A DNA stretch of 64,000 bases, taken from positions 106,591-170,590 of the forward strand of contig NZ_VFOM01000003.1 of the NCBI RefSeq assembly GCF_006716125.1. Direction: 5' to 3'. The stretch is from Homoserinimonas aerilata (lineage in GTDB: Bacteria > Actinomycetota > Actinomycetes > Actinomycetales > Microbacteriaceae). The notes under the pieces were generated by a model. It did not search any database, had not been told where the DNA came from, and worked only from the letters and a program-made list of their open reading frames with translations. A program made the position numbers and the translations under genes. Of this stretch, positions 34,169-43,012 are shown piece after piece (the stretch's first letter is position 1; every line of letters begins with the position of its first letter).

Positions 34169-35789
34169 AACCACCACAAGGCCAGCCGCCACGCCCGCCC
34201 CCGGCGGAGTGCAAACCGTGCGCCGGGTCATCACCTACCTGCTGTTGCTGACCATGGTCATCATCGCCGCCATCGGCCTGAGCGGGCTCCTCGAACGACT
34301 CCTCAGCGTCGGCAACACCATGCTCAACACCGACAACTACGGACTCGCCCAATCACTCGCCTTCACACTCGTCGCCGGGCCGCTCGCCGCCCTGCTGTGG
34401 TGGCTGATCTGGCGAGAATCGGCGATCGCCCGCGACCGAGCATCCGTCGCCTGGCCCGTCTACCTGATGGTGGCCTCCACCATCGCGCTACTCACCTTCA
34501 CCATTGCGCTCTTCACCTGGGTGGCAAACATCATCACCGGCGACGCCGACCTCTCCGGGCTCGCCGTGCCCCTCGTCTGGGCTCTCGTGTGGGTGTGGCA
34601 TTACTGGATGTGGCGGCACCCGAGCAAAGGACCGAGCCGGCTGGTCGGCGTCACCCCCGCGATCGCATCGCTGATCGGGCTCACCTTCGCCATCGGCGGG
34701 CTCACCCTCGCACTGTCTGCTCTCATCAACTCCGCCCTGGCAGGAGTGGGGGCGATTGCTGTCGCCGGCTCGCCGGTCTGGCAGCCCATCCTTCAGTCCC
34801 TCGTGTGGGCTGTCGGTGGCGGCGCCATCTGGTGGTGGCACTGGTTCCGGGTCGGGGTGCGCAACCACACGACCGGGTTCTCGCACGTGCTGCTCGTCTA
34901 CATCGCCGGCTTCGCCTCCTTCGCGCTGTTCGCATCCGGAGTCACCCGCACCCTCGCAACAACACTCACCCTCCTCGCCGGGGCTTCAGAACCGTTGACG
35001 GCACGCTTCGACGAATACGGCATCGCGGTCTCGACAGCAGCCTTCGGCGCCCTCACCCTCATCTACCACGCCAGAGTGGTCGCGGCACACGGCCCGGCGC
35101 TCAGCTCAGCAAGCAGGCTGGTCAGCGCGGGGGTATCGCTCGCGGTGGCGGCAACCGGAGTCGGCGTGACCGTCAACGCCCTGCTTGCCACGATCAGCGA
35201 ACCTCTCATCGACTACAGCATCCGCAGCCTGCTCCTGGGCGGTCTCAGCGCACTGCTCGTCGGGGGCGCCCTGTGGTGGGTTATCTGGGCGCCGCGCAGC
35301 GCATCCGCCGCCAACAGGGTTGCCACACCGGGCAGACGCGTCTACCTTGTGGTGATCTTCGGGGTGAGCGCCCTCGTCGCCCTCATAACCCTGCTCGTCA
35401 TCGGGTTCCAACTGTTCTCATTCATCCTCGACAACAGCAGCGGCGAAAGCTTCTTGGAACGATCGCGGCAGGCGCTAGGGCTGCTCGTCGCAACCGTGCT
35501 CGTGGCCGCCTACCATTTTGTGGTCTGGCGCCGAGACATGGCCTCCGGGGTGACGCACGAACCGCGCCGAACGATCGAACGGGTGACCCTGGTAGCCGCC
35601 CACGGAGACGAGCTTGCCCAGGCGATCCGTACCTCCACCGGTGCCCGGGTCACCGTGCTCAGGCGGGCGGATGCCGGACCAGGCGAGGCAAACGCAGACG
35701 CCGTGGTCGCCGCCCTCGACGGCATTGAAGCCGCCCACGTACTCGTCATCGCCACACCAGGCATCGAGGTCATTCACCTGGCGGAGTGA
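34161..35789 (+). CDS. DUF5671 multi-pass membrane protein
   Basis: 542-aa integral membrane protein with about 14 hydrophobic segments arranged in repeated units of the DUF5671 type (VRRVITYLLLLTMVIIAAIG, RRVYLVVIFGVSALVALITL). The soluble C-terminal about 90 residues (TIERVTLVAAHGDELAQAIR) may form a small cytoplasmic Rossmann-like domain. Function unknown in the family. It overlaps the preceding membrane-protein gene. Confidence 0.85.
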   Translation: MSETTTRPAATPAPGGVQTVRRVITYLLLLTMVIIAAIGLSGLLERLLSVGNTMLNTDNYGLAQSLAFTLVAGPLAALLWWLIWRESAIARDRASVAWPVYLMVASTIALLTFTIALFTWVANIITGDADLSGLAVPLVWALVWVWHYWMWRHPSKGPSRLVGVTPAIASLIGLTFAIGGLTLALSALINSALAGVGAIAVAGSPVWQPILQSLVWAVGGGAIWWWHWFRVGVRNHTTGFSHVLLVYIAGFASFALFASGVTRTLATTLTLLAGASEPLTARFDEYGIAVSTAAFGALTLIYHARVVAAHGPALSSASRLVSAGVSLAVAATGVGVTVNALLATISEPLIDYSIRSLLLGGLSALLVGGALWWVIWAPRSASAANRVATPGRRVYLVVIFGVSALVALITLLVIGFQLFSFILDNSSGESFLERSRQALGLLVATVLVAAYHFVVWRRDMASGVTHEPRRTIERVTLVAAHGDELAQAIRTSTGARVTVLRRADAGPGEANADAVVAALDGIEAAHVLVIATPGIEVIHLAE

Positions 35790-35921
35790 CCGCGTGGTGC
35801 CGGCAGGGCGCATCATCATCGTGGTGAGCATGGTCGCGCTACACCGCTCAGCCGAGGTTCGCAGCTTCGCTGCCTAGTCTGGTGAGGGGCGCTTTCGTTT
35901 GCCGCCCTCCGAAGGAGAACC

Positions 35922-36755
35922 GTGTCTGATCGTCCTGTGCGCGCACCGAAGCCCCAGATCGTGCTCGAAGTGATCCGGCGCGAGCAGTTGAGCCCGCATC
36001 TGGTGCGGCTGTACCTCGGCGGCGACGGCTTCGCATCGTTCGTGAACAACGACCTCACCGACCGCTACGTGAAGATCTTCTTCGCGCATCCAGAACTCGG
36101 CCTGCAGCCGCCTTACGACATGGCCGCACTGCGCGAACGCTTGACCCGGGACGAACTTCCCGTGACCCGCACCTACACGGTTCGCGAGGTGAATGACGCA
36201 GAACAGTGGCTGTCGATCGATTTCGTCGTGCACGGCGATGAAGGGCTAGCCGCGCCGTGGGCCGCACGTGCCGAGCCCGGCGACCGCATCGCATTCACCG
36301 GCCCCGGCGGCGGCTACAGGCCGAACCCCGAAGCCGACTGGCATCTGCTCGCCGGCGACGAATCCGCGCTGCCCGCCATCGGCGCCGCCCTCGAAGCCAT
36401 GCCCGAGGAGGCGATCGGTGTCGCCTTCATCGAGGTGGGCGGGGCGGATGACCAGATCGCGTTGAGCGCACCGGCCGGCATCGACATCCGGTGGCTGCAC
36501 CGTGGTGCGGCGCCTGCGGGCAGTTCGAGCATCCTCGCCGACACGGTCGCAGCATTCGAGTGGATGCCCGGGCAGGTCCAGGTCTTCGCCCACGGCGAGC
36601 GGGAGTCGATGAAGGCACTGCGTGAGGTGTTCTTCGGCCAGCGGGGGCTTGATCGCGGGCAGGTATCGCTCTCCGGGTATTGGGCGTACGGTCGCACGGA
36701 GGATCGCTTCCAGGCGGAGAAGCGCGAACCGATCGGGCAGATCCTGGCGCCGTGA
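35922..36755 (+). CDS. Siderophore-interacting protein (FAD-dependent ferric reductase, ViuB/SIP type)
   Basis: 277-aa flavoprotein that releases iron from imported ferric siderophores. The FAD-binding part includes VTRTYTVREVN (RxYT motif) and WAARAEPGDRIAFTGPGGGY. The NAD(P)H-binding half has DWHLLAGDESALPAIGAALE and VFAHGERESMKALREVFF, and it ends SGYWAYGRTEDRFQAEKRE, the conserved SIP tail. GTG start with AAGGAGA 6 nt upstream. No siderophore transporter is adjacent and I found no clear iron box. Confidence 0.93.
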   Translation: MSDRPVRAPKPQIVLEVIRREQLSPHLVRLYLGGDGFASFVNNDLTDRYVKIFFAHPELGLQPPYDMAALRERLTRDELPVTRTYTVREVNDAEQWLSIDFVVHGDEGLAAPWAARAEPGDRIAFTGPGGGYRPNPEADWHLLAGDESALPAIGAALEAMPEEAIGVAFIEVGGADDQIALSAPAGIDIRWLHRGAAPAGSSSILADTVAAFEWMPGQVQVFAHGERESMKALREVFFGQRGLDRGQVSLSGYWAYGRTEDRFQAEKREPIGQILAP

Positions 36756-36845
36756 GCTGGGCCGCAGCATCCTCGTAGGTGACCCCAGCCTCCTCGCGGC
36801 TGAGCCCGCCCCTTCACCCTCGCGGCTGAGCCCGCCCCTTCACCC

Positions 36846-36909
36846 TCGCGAGACTACGCAAATCGCACGGTTTCAGCGCGAAAGCGTGCGATACGTGCAG
36901 TCTCGGCGA
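36846..36909. repeat. Family-A palindromic REP-like element, copy 1
   Basis: About 62-bp interrupted palindrome: outer arms GCGAGACTACGCA and TGCAGTCTCGGCG, inner ATCGCACG and CGTGCGAT. Four more related copies are at 36941, 42906, 44921 and 45051. Confidence 0.85.
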
Positions 36910-36940
36910 AGAGGGGTGTGTGCGGGTGGGCCGGATGTTC

Positions 36941-37001
36941 CGCGAGAGTACGCAGATCGCACGCTTTGAGTCTCAGAACGTACGTTTTGCGTACTCTCGC
37001 G
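36941..37001. repeat. Family-A palindromic REP-like element, copy 2
   Basis: Arms CGCGAGAGTACGCA and TGCGTACTCTCGCG are perfectly complementary; the centre diverges from copy 1. Confidence 0.85.
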
Positions 37002-37009
37002 ACCGAATG

Positions 37010-37093
37010 CGACCGGATGCGGGCCGGACGCGACCGAATGCGGGCCGGACGCGACCGAATGCGGGCCGGACGCGACCGGATGGCGGGCCGGGT
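37010..37093 (+). repeat. 21-bp tandem repeat array
   Basis: About four units of GCGACCGAATGCGGGCCGGAC with single-base differences, ending degenerate in GCGACCGGATGGCGGGCC. It lies about 100 bp upstream of the NnrS-like gene. Confidence 0.85.
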
Positions 37094-37193
37094 GCGGACC
37101 GGACGCGCGCAGGCAAGCGGCCGGGTGGGGTGCCCGGATGTGACGCCCCATCACCTCTGGCGCCGCGATTTCTACGGCGTGTAGAGTCGAGGG

Positions 37194-38414
37194 GTGAGCG
37201 CACCCGCAGCTCCGGGTGACGTCGCCCTCGGGGCCAGTCCATCCGCGCGCCGGCCCGGCGACGCGACAGGGTCAGCCGCGCGCCTCGCACTGCTCATCCC
37301 CGGCGGGGTGGCGCTGCTGCTCGGTCTCGACGCGGCCCTGCTGCTGCTCGGCCTGCCCGCACCGGTCACGCTCGACCGGCTTCCCGATGTTCACGGCCCC
37401 CTCATGGTGTTCGGATTCATCGGCACGCTCATCAGCCTGGAACGGGCCGTCGCCATGCGCCGCTGGTGGGGCTATCTCTCGCCCGCCCTGCTGGGTCTCG
37501 GCGGCATCCTGATGATCACGAGCCTGCCGCCCGCGATCGCGCAGTCGCTCGTCGTCGCCGGTTTCGGAGTGCAGTGCCTCCTCTATGTGGCCATCTGGCG
37601 CAGGCAGGCGGCCGCGGCGATTGCCATCCAGTCACTCGGGGCGGTGCTCGTGCTCGCCTCGGGCATCCTGTGGCTGGGCGGTGTTCCCGTCGCAACGCTT
37701 GTGCCGTCGATTACCGGCTACCTGGTGCTCACGATCGTGGGGGAGAGGGTCGAGTTGGCGCGCATCGTGCGACTCAGCCGGCGGGCCCTGCTGCTCGTGC
37801 AGTCGGCGTCGCTCGGCGTCACCATGGGGGTGCTGGCCAGCCTTCTGTGGCCGGAGTTCGGGCATCCGCTGCTCGGCGTCTCGCTGCTGGGCGTCATCGT
37901 GTGGCTGCTGCGCTACGACGTCGCCACGCGTCTCGTGCGCGCACGCGGCCTGCCCCGCTACATCGCCATCTGCCTGCTCGCCGGGTATGTGTGGCTTGCC
38001 GTCGCATCCGTCGCCTGGGTGTTCGCGGGCGCCACGCTTGAGGGGGCCGCCTACGATGCGGTGCTGCACGCGGTGTTCCTCGGCTTCACGATGTCGATGA
38101 TCATGGCGCACGCGCCCGTCATCCTGCCGGCGGTGCTGCGCCGACCGCTGCCGTACCGACCCATGCTGTACATCCCTGTTGCGCTGCTGCATGTCTCGCT
38201 TGTGGCGCGCATCGGCTTCGGTGACGGGCTCGGCGCGCACCAGCTCGTCACCTGGGGCGGGGCGACGAATGTTGCGGCGGTGCTGCTCTTCGTGGTGCTC
38301 GCGGCGGCATCGGCCATCATGGGGCCGCCCAAACGGACCGCCAAGAACGCAGCGCAGAACGCAGCGCAAAACTCTGGGCAGAGTCGTGCCCAGAAACAGG
38401 AGGTCGCCGGATGA
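37194..38414 (+). CDS. NnrS-like multi-pass membrane protein
   Basis: 406-aa membrane protein with about eleven hydrophobic segments. DRLPDVHGPLMVFGFIGTLI and FTMSMIMAHAPVILPAVL carry conserved His residues typical of NnrS-like haem/copper membrane proteins of nitrosative metabolism. The C-terminus is a short Ala/Asn/Gln-rich tail. TAGAGT (37182-37187) lies exactly 12 nt before the GTG, so the mRNA is probably leaderless. The stop overlaps the nitrite reductase ATG (ATGA), so the two proteins are made together and likely work together at the membrane. Confidence 0.75.
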   Translation: MSAPAAPGDVALGASPSARRPGDATGSAARLALLIPGGVALLLGLDAALLLLGLPAPVTLDRLPDVHGPLMVFGFIGTLISLERAVAMRRWWGYLSPALLGLGGILMITSLPPAIAQSLVVAGFGVQCLLYVAIWRRQAAAAIAIQSLGAVLVLASGILWLGGVPVATLVPSITGYLVLTIVGERVELARIVRLSRRALLLVQSASLGVTMGVLASLLWPEFGHPLLGVSLLGVIVWLLRYDVATRLVRARGLPRYIAICLLAGYVWLAVASVAWVFAGATLEGAAYDAVLHAVFLGFTMSMIMAHAPVILPAVLRRPLPYRPMLYIPVALLHVSLVARIGFGDGLGAHQLVTWGGATNVAAVLLFVVLAAASAIMGPPKRTAKNAAQNAAQNSGQSRAQKQEVAG

Positions 38415-41026
38415 CACGCAGAGGCTGGTATCTGGCCATCAATTCGCTTGTGCTCCTGTGGGTGGTGGCGACGGCGCTCGCGGTGCTGTTCCACCGTTTC
38501 CTTCCGGTGCCGACCTGGCTGATGGTGCACCTGACGGTGCTTGGCGCGGCGACGACCGCCATCCTCATCTGGAGCCAACATTTCGCCGACACCCTGCTGC
38601 GTCGGCCCGCCCGCGGCGGAAGGGTCGCGCTTGCGGTGCGGCTCGGCATCCACACTCTGGGTGCAGCAACGGTCATCGGCGGCATGATGACGGGAGTCTG
38701 GCCGGTCACAATCGCGGGCGGGGCGCTCGTGGCCCTGGCTGCAGTGCTGCACTCTGTCAGCCTGTTCGTGCAGGGCCGCGGCGCCCTGCCCAGTCGCTTC
38801 GGGCACCTTGTGCGCTACTACGTTGCGGCGGGGCTCGTGCTGGTCGTCGGCGTTGCCGCCGGTGTGCTGCTGGCGGGCCCGGATGCGTCACCGTGGTCCC
38901 GGGAGCAGCTGCATCTGGCCCACATCGCCCTGAATGTGCTCGGCTGGGTCGGCCTCACCGTCGTCGGCACGGTCATCCTGTTGTGGCCCACCATCCTGCA
39001 CGCGCGCATCCAACCTCAGGCGGAGCGTGCCGCGAGCTTCGCTCTCGCCCCGCTGCTCTTCGGTCTCGCTCTGATCGTGGTCGCATGCCTGAGCGGGTAT
39101 GTTCCTCTCGTCGCGATGGGTGTGCTCGTCTATCTGGCCGGCCTCTCGCTGGTTCTCATCGAGGCCGTGAAGCAGGCGATCGACTCGCCGCCGCGCACCT
39201 ATGCCGCGTATTCCATGGCCGCGGCGCTGCTCTGGTTCTTCGGCAGCGTTCTCGCCTTCGGCGTGCTCGTCATCGCCACGCGTGACTGGTCGGCGCTCGA
39301 CTCTGCCGTCGACGCGTTGATCATCCCGTTCGTCGCAGGCTTCATCGCGCAGATCGTGATCGCCGCGCTCAGCCACCTGGTGCCGGTCGTGCTCGGTGGT
39401 GGCCCCGCTGTCTCGAGGCTCACGGCGCGCGAACTCGACCGGGGTTCCGTCTTCCGCGTCATCGTCATCAACGGCGGCATGCTGCTCTACCTGTTCCCGC
39501 TGCCCGGGCTCGTCAAGATCGTGCTCTCGTTCGTGGTATTCGCCGTGCTGCTGTCGTTCGTGGTGTTCGCGTTGCGGGCGGTGCGCATCGCCCGGCGCGG
39601 GGTTGCCGAGGCGACGGATGCGGGCCCGCAGCCCCAGATTCGCAGCCGTAGCGGCATGGTCGTCACCGCCGCTGGCGCACTCGTGCTCGCCGTGGTCGTC
39701 GGTGTCGCCATCGACCCGACCGCGGCTGGCATCGGGGCGGCGCGACCGGATGCGAGCGTGCAGGAGACGGGGCACACCACGACGGTGCAGATGACGATGA
39801 AGGACATGCGCTTCAGCCCCGACGTCGTCGAGGTGCCCGCCGGCGATCGGCTCGTCATCGAACTCAGCAACCTCGACGCAGACGTGCACGACCTCGCCGT
39901 CGAGAACGGTGTCGCATCCGGCCGCCTCGCGAAGGGCCAGCACGAGACCGTCGACGTGGGCATCATCACCACCGACCTGGAGGGCTGGTGCTCGATCGCC
40001 CCGCACCGCCAGATGGGCATGGTGTTCTCGATCGTCGTGACCGGGGCATCCGCATCCTCATCTGCGACGCCGTCCGCGTCTCCGGATGCCGAGGGCGGCG
40101 AACATTCCGGTCACGGCATGAGTCACGGCTCGGGCGCATCCGCCGCCGCCGACTTCGACCCCATGAAGGTGGCCCCCGACGGCTTCGAGGCGCGCGATGC
40201 GAGCCTGCCCGCAGCATCCGCCGAGACCGTGCACCGCGTCGCGCTGACCGTGACCGAGGAGGAGGTCGAGGTCGCGCCCGGGGTCACCCAGCTGCTATGG
40301 CTGTACAACGGTCAGGCGCCGGGACCGACGCTGCGCGGCAGGGTCGGCGACCGCTTCATCGTCACTCTCAGCAACGACAGCGAGATGGGCCATTCGATCG
40401 ACTTCCATGCGGGCGCGCTCGCCCCTGACGAGCCAATGCGAACCATCGGCCCGGGCGAGTCGCTCGAATACGCGTTCACGGCGACCCGATCCGGCGCCTG
40501 GCTGTACCACTGCTCGACGATGCCGATGTCGGTACATATCGCGAATGGAATGTTCGGCGCCGTCATCATCGACCCGCCCGATCTCGCACCCGTCGACCGC
40601 GAATACGTGATGGTGCAGTCCGAGTTCTATCTGGGCGCGCAGGGCGAGATTGCGGATGCCGAGAAGGTGCTCGCGAAGCAGCCAGACATGGTCGCGTTCA
40701 ACGGCTACGCGAACCAGTACCGCGACCGCCCGCTCGAGGCGCGCGTGGGGGAGAGGGTGCGCGTCTGGGTTGTCGACGCCGGGCCGAACCTGTTCACGTC
40801 ATTTCATGTGGTGGGCGGCCAGTTCGACACCGTCTTTGCGGAGAGCGACTACCGCCTGCGCGACGGCGGCAGCACCGGAACGGGCGGATCCCAGACGCTC
40901 GCGCTCGGCGCCGCGCAGGGCGGCTTCGTCGAGCTGACATTCCCCGAGGCCGGCACCTACCCCTTCGTCACGCACATCATGGCCGATGCCGAGCATGGCG
41001 CGACGGGCGCGTTCCGCGTCAAGTAG
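38411..41026 (+). CDS. nirK: Membrane-anchored, cupredoxin-fused copper nitrite reductase (NirK-like)
   Basis: 871-aa fusion. Residues about 1-410 are membrane helices resembling the preceding gene. Residues about 455-545 are a cupredoxin with a full type 1 copper site (H493, C527, H532, M535 or M537). A Ser/Gly/His-rich linker follows, then a two-cupredoxin NirK module: H661, D664 and H666 in HSIDFHAG; H700, C701, H709 and M714 in YHCSTMPMSVHIANGM; H799 in TSFHVVGG; H855 in FVTHIMADAEHG. These match the T1 and T2 copper ligands and the catalytic Asp/His of NirK, which reduces nitrite to nitric oxide. The extra cupredoxin probably passes electrons from the membrane part. Confidence 0.87.
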   Translation: MTRRGWYLAINSLVLLWVVATALAVLFHRFLPVPTWLMVHLTVLGAATTAILIWSQHFADTLLRRPARGGRVALAVRLGIHTLGAATVIGGMMTGVWPVTIAGGALVALAAVLHSVSLFVQGRGALPSRFGHLVRYYVAAGLVLVVGVAAGVLLAGPDASPWSREQLHLAHIALNVLGWVGLTVVGTVILLWPTILHARIQPQAERAASFALAPLLFGLALIVVACLSGYVPLVAMGVLVYLAGLSLVLIEAVKQAIDSPPRTYAAYSMAAALLWFFGSVLAFGVLVIATRDWSALDSAVDALIIPFVAGFIAQIVIAALSHLVPVVLGGGPAVSRLTARELDRGSVFRVIVINGGMLLYLFPLPGLVKIVLSFVVFAVLLSFVVFALRAVRIARRGVAEATDAGPQPQIRSRSGMVVTAAGALVLAVVVGVAIDPTAAGIGAARPDASVQETGHTTTVQMTMKDMRFSPDVVEVPAGDRLVIELSNLDADVHDLAVENGVASGRLAKGQHETVDVGIITTDLEGWCSIAPHRQMGMVFSIVVTGASASSSATPSASPDAEGGEHSGHGMSHGSGASAAADFDPMKVAPDGFEARDASLPAASAETVHRVALTVTEEEVEVAPGVTQLLWLYNGQAPGPTLRGRVGDRFIVTLSNDSEMGHSIDFHAGALAPDEPMRTIGPGESLEYAFTATRSGAWLYHCSTMPMSVHIANGMFGAVIIDPPDLAPVDREYVMVQSEFYLGAQGEIADAEKVLAKQPDMVAFNGYANQYRDRPLEARVGERVRVWVVDAGPNLFTSFHVVGGQFDTVFAESDYRLRDGGSTGTGGSQTLALGAAQGGFVELTFPEAGTYPFVTHIMADAEHGATGAFRVK

Positions 41027-41048
41027 CGGGGCTGCCGCTGCCGCTCGA

Positions 41049-41097
41049 GTACGGCAATCGGATGCTCTCAGTCGCTCTGAGCATCCGATCGCCGTAC
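41049..41097. repeat. Family-C palindrome, copy 1
   Basis: GTACGGC-A-ATCGGATGCTC and GAGCATCCGAT-C-GCCGTAC are complementary arms with an 11-nt loop. It lies between the convergent nirK-like and DUF2249 genes and may act as a bidirectional terminator. A related copy lies at 58256-58305. Confidence 0.85.
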
Positions 41098-41120
41098 CCG
41101 AAGGGCGAAGGCGGGCTGGC

Positions 41121-41441
41121 TCAGGCCGCCACGCGGGTGAGGCGCAGCGTCCACAATTCGGGGCCGTCGTCGATGTACGCGGTCTCGAAGGCGTCCGGAT
41201 GCCGCTGCGCCAGCTGGGCGAGCAGTGGCAGCGGGTTGTGGTTGGCCACCAGGTCGAGCGAGATGCCGACCGCAAGCGAGTCGAGCGCGCCGAAGATGGT
41301 GGCGTGCCGGATCGCGTGCGGAATCTGCCGGGTATCGAGAACGAGCGCCTCGTCTTCATGGTGCCCGCACGCGCATCCGGTGTCGGCCTTCGCGGTCGCC
41401 GCTGCGGCGGTGCTGTGAAGCTGGATCGGCTCTGCTGCCAT
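41121..41441 (-). CDS. DUF2249 domain protein
   Basis: 106-aa soluble protein. Residues about 33-103 (VLDTRQIPHAIRHATIFGAL, then PLPLLAQLAQRHPDAFE) fit DUF2249, a small domain common near denitrification, haem-copper and nitrosative-stress genes. The N-terminal CACGHHEDE stretch could bind a metal. It starts 2 nt after the OsmC stop, so the two form an operon convergent with the nitrite reductase gene, consistent with a shared nitrosative theme. Confidence 0.82.
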   Translation of the reverse strand: MAAEPIQLHSTAAAATAKADTGCACGHHEDEALVLDTRQIPHAIRHATIFGALDSLAVGISLDLVANHNPLPLLAQLAQRHPDAFETAYIDDGPELWTLRLTRVAA

Positions 41442-41443
41442 GC

Positions 41444-41887
41444 CTACTGCCCCTTGAACTTCGTCGTGACGGTGATGGTGGCGCCAGCGAACAGGCGTGA
41501 GATGGGGCAGACGGCGGCCGCCTCGTCGACGATCGCGGCGAAACCTGCCGCATCCGTTCCTTCGACATCCCCGTCGACCGTGATCTCGGATGACACGATC
41601 GTGGGCACGCCGTCGACCGCGTCGAGGGTCACGGTGCAGCCGACGACGAGGGTTGTCGGGGTCAGCTTGTGCTCACCGAGCGTGAGCGCGAGGGCCATGG
41701 AGAAACAGGAGGAGTGTGCTGCAGCGGCGAGCTCTTCAGGGCTGGTCTTGCCGCCCGGTTCTTCCGTACGTGCAGCCCAGCTCACCGGCTGCCCGTCTAG
41801 GGCGCCGCTCGTGCCGTTGAGGGTTCCGCCGCCTTTGGCGAGCGTTCCCTCCCACTTGGTTTCGACTGTGCGCTGCGCAATGCTCAT
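41444..41887 (-). CDS. OsmC/Ohr family peroxiredoxin-like protein
   Basis: 147-aa OsmC-type thiol peroxidase acting on organic hydroperoxides. It starts MSIAQRTVETKWEGTLAKGG and contains TSPEELAAAAHSSCFSMALA (first Cys) and DEAAAVCPISRLFAG (second Cys), the redox pair of the family. The frame is open far upstream, but homology begins at the ATG at 41887. The gene leads a two-gene operon with DUF2249. Confidence 0.92.
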   Translation of the reverse strand: MSIAQRTVETKWEGTLAKGGGTLNGTSGALDGQPVSWAARTEEPGGKTSPEELAAAAHSSCFSMALALTLGEHKLTPTTLVVGCTVTLDAVDGVPTIVSSEITVDGDVEGTDAAGFAAIVDEAAAVCPISRLFAGATITVTTKFKGQ

Positions 41888-42067
41888 GATGGTTCCTTGA
41901 TCGGTGATGTGAACAAGGCCGCACGCCAAACACTGAAGCGGGTAGCGTACCGGTCTCCGCTGTGAGGTCAGCTGTTTCGACCATAGCACCGGGCTAATTG
42001 CGTGGCACGGTTTGTGATTTTCTCTGAGGGCATCCGCAGTTGGGCGTGCGCGCAGTACCTTCCAGAT

Positions 42068-42895
42068 ATGAAGGATGTTGCAGCGAAGATCGTGCTCGTC
42101 ACCGGTGCGGCGATGGGCATGGGCCGCATGTATGCGCAGCGGGCCGTAGCCGAAGGCGCGGCGGCGGTCGTGCTGTGGGATATCGACGAGCAGGGGTTGG
42201 CCGCGACGCAGGCCGAGCTTGGGGCATCCGGCGTTCCTGTCCATGCGTACACGGTCGACGTGTCGTCGCTCGAGCAGATTCAGGATGCTGCGGCGCGCGT
42301 GATCGCGGAGGTCGGTGCCCCCGACGTGCTCATCAACAACGCCGGCGTCGTGCGCAGCGCGCTGTTCTGGGAGCAGGACTCACGGCGCGACACCGAGTTC
42401 ACCATGAGCATCAACGCACTCGCGCCGATGCACGTGACGCGCGAGTTCCTGCCCGCGATGATCGCCTCGGGCCGCGAGAGCCGGGTGCTCAACATCGCGT
42501 CGGCGGCCGGCACGCTCTCGAACCCGCGGATGGCCGTGTACGCGGCGTCGAAGTGGGCGGTCATCGGCTGGAGCGACTCAGTGCGGCTCGAGCTCGAGAA
42601 AGCCGGCCACGCGCACGTGAAGGTGACGACGTTCGCGCCGAGCTACATCTCGACCGGCATGTTCGAGGGGGCGCGCGGGCCGCTGCTCACCCCGGTCATG
42701 ACCCCCGAATTCGCGGTGCGCCGCGCGTGGGCGGCGATGCTCGCCGGCAAGCCGATCCTGTACCTGCCGTGGTCGGTGAACCTGTCGAAGGTGCTGCGCG
42801 GCGTGCTGCCGACCCGCGCCTGGGACGCCATCGGCGGCCGCTGGTTCGGCGTCTACAGATCCATGGACGAGTTCACGGGGCGCCCCGGCCACTGA
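42068..42895 (+). CDS. Short-chain dehydrogenase/reductase
   Basis: 275-aa classical SDR. Cofactor motif TGAAMGMG (near residue 12), structural NNAG, catalytic Ser in LNIASAAG and YxxxK as YAASK. Asp in WDIDEQG at the end of strand 2 suggests NAD(H) preference. TACCTT (42056-42061) lies exactly 12 nt before the ATG, so the message is probably leaderless; the upstream in-frame extension is therefore rejected. The C-terminus (KPILYLPWSVNLSKVLRGVL) contains a hydrophobic stretch. Substrate unknown. Confidence 0.92.
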   Translation: MKDVAAKIVLVTGAAMGMGRMYAQRAVAEGAAAVVLWDIDEQGLAATQAELGASGVPVHAYTVDVSSLEQIQDAAARVIAEVGAPDVLINNAGVVRSALFWEQDSRRDTEFTMSINALAPMHVTREFLPAMIASGRESRVLNIASAAGTLSNPRMAVYAASKWAVIGWSDSVRLELEKAGHAHVKVTTFAPSYISTGMFEGARGPLLTPVMTPEFAVRRAWAAMLAGKPILYLPWSVNLSKVLRGVLPTRAWDAIGGRWFGVYRSMDEFTGRPGH

Positions 42896-42905
42896 GGGAT
42901 TCTTT

Positions 42906-42970
42906 CGCCGAGACTACGCAAAGTGATCGTTTGCGCGTCTAAAACGTCACTTATTCGTAGTCTCGGCGAG
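42906..42970. repeat. Family-A palindromic REP-like element, copy 3
   Basis: CGCCGAGACTACGCA and CGTAGTCTCGGCG are complementary outer arms, with inner GATCGTTT/AAACGTC. It separates two convergent genes. Confidence 0.85.
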
Positions 42971-43012
42971 AGAAGACTCCGGATGCTCGAGACTCCGGAT
43001 GCTCGGGCCGGC

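Larger units (their letters stand above)
36756..37193. other. Repeat-rich intergenic region before the nitrite reductase operon
   Basis: 438 bp without a credible gene. It contains a 26-bp direct repeat (36793 and 36819), two family-A palindromes (36846-36909, 36941-37001), a 21-bp tandem array (about 37010-37093) and a leaderless-type -10 TAGAGT (37182-37187). Open frames here arise from the 21-bp (7-codon) repeat. Confidence 0.8.

Noticed and set aside
37010-37093. CRISPR array or iteron origin
   Set aside because: Units of 21 bp are directly abutting, without spacers, and no replication gene is nearby.
36918-37219. Short ORFs of 88-99 codons with repeated DRMRAGR or TRPNAGR peptides
   Set aside because: They are produced by the 21-bp tandem repeat and palindromes; no start signals and no domain.
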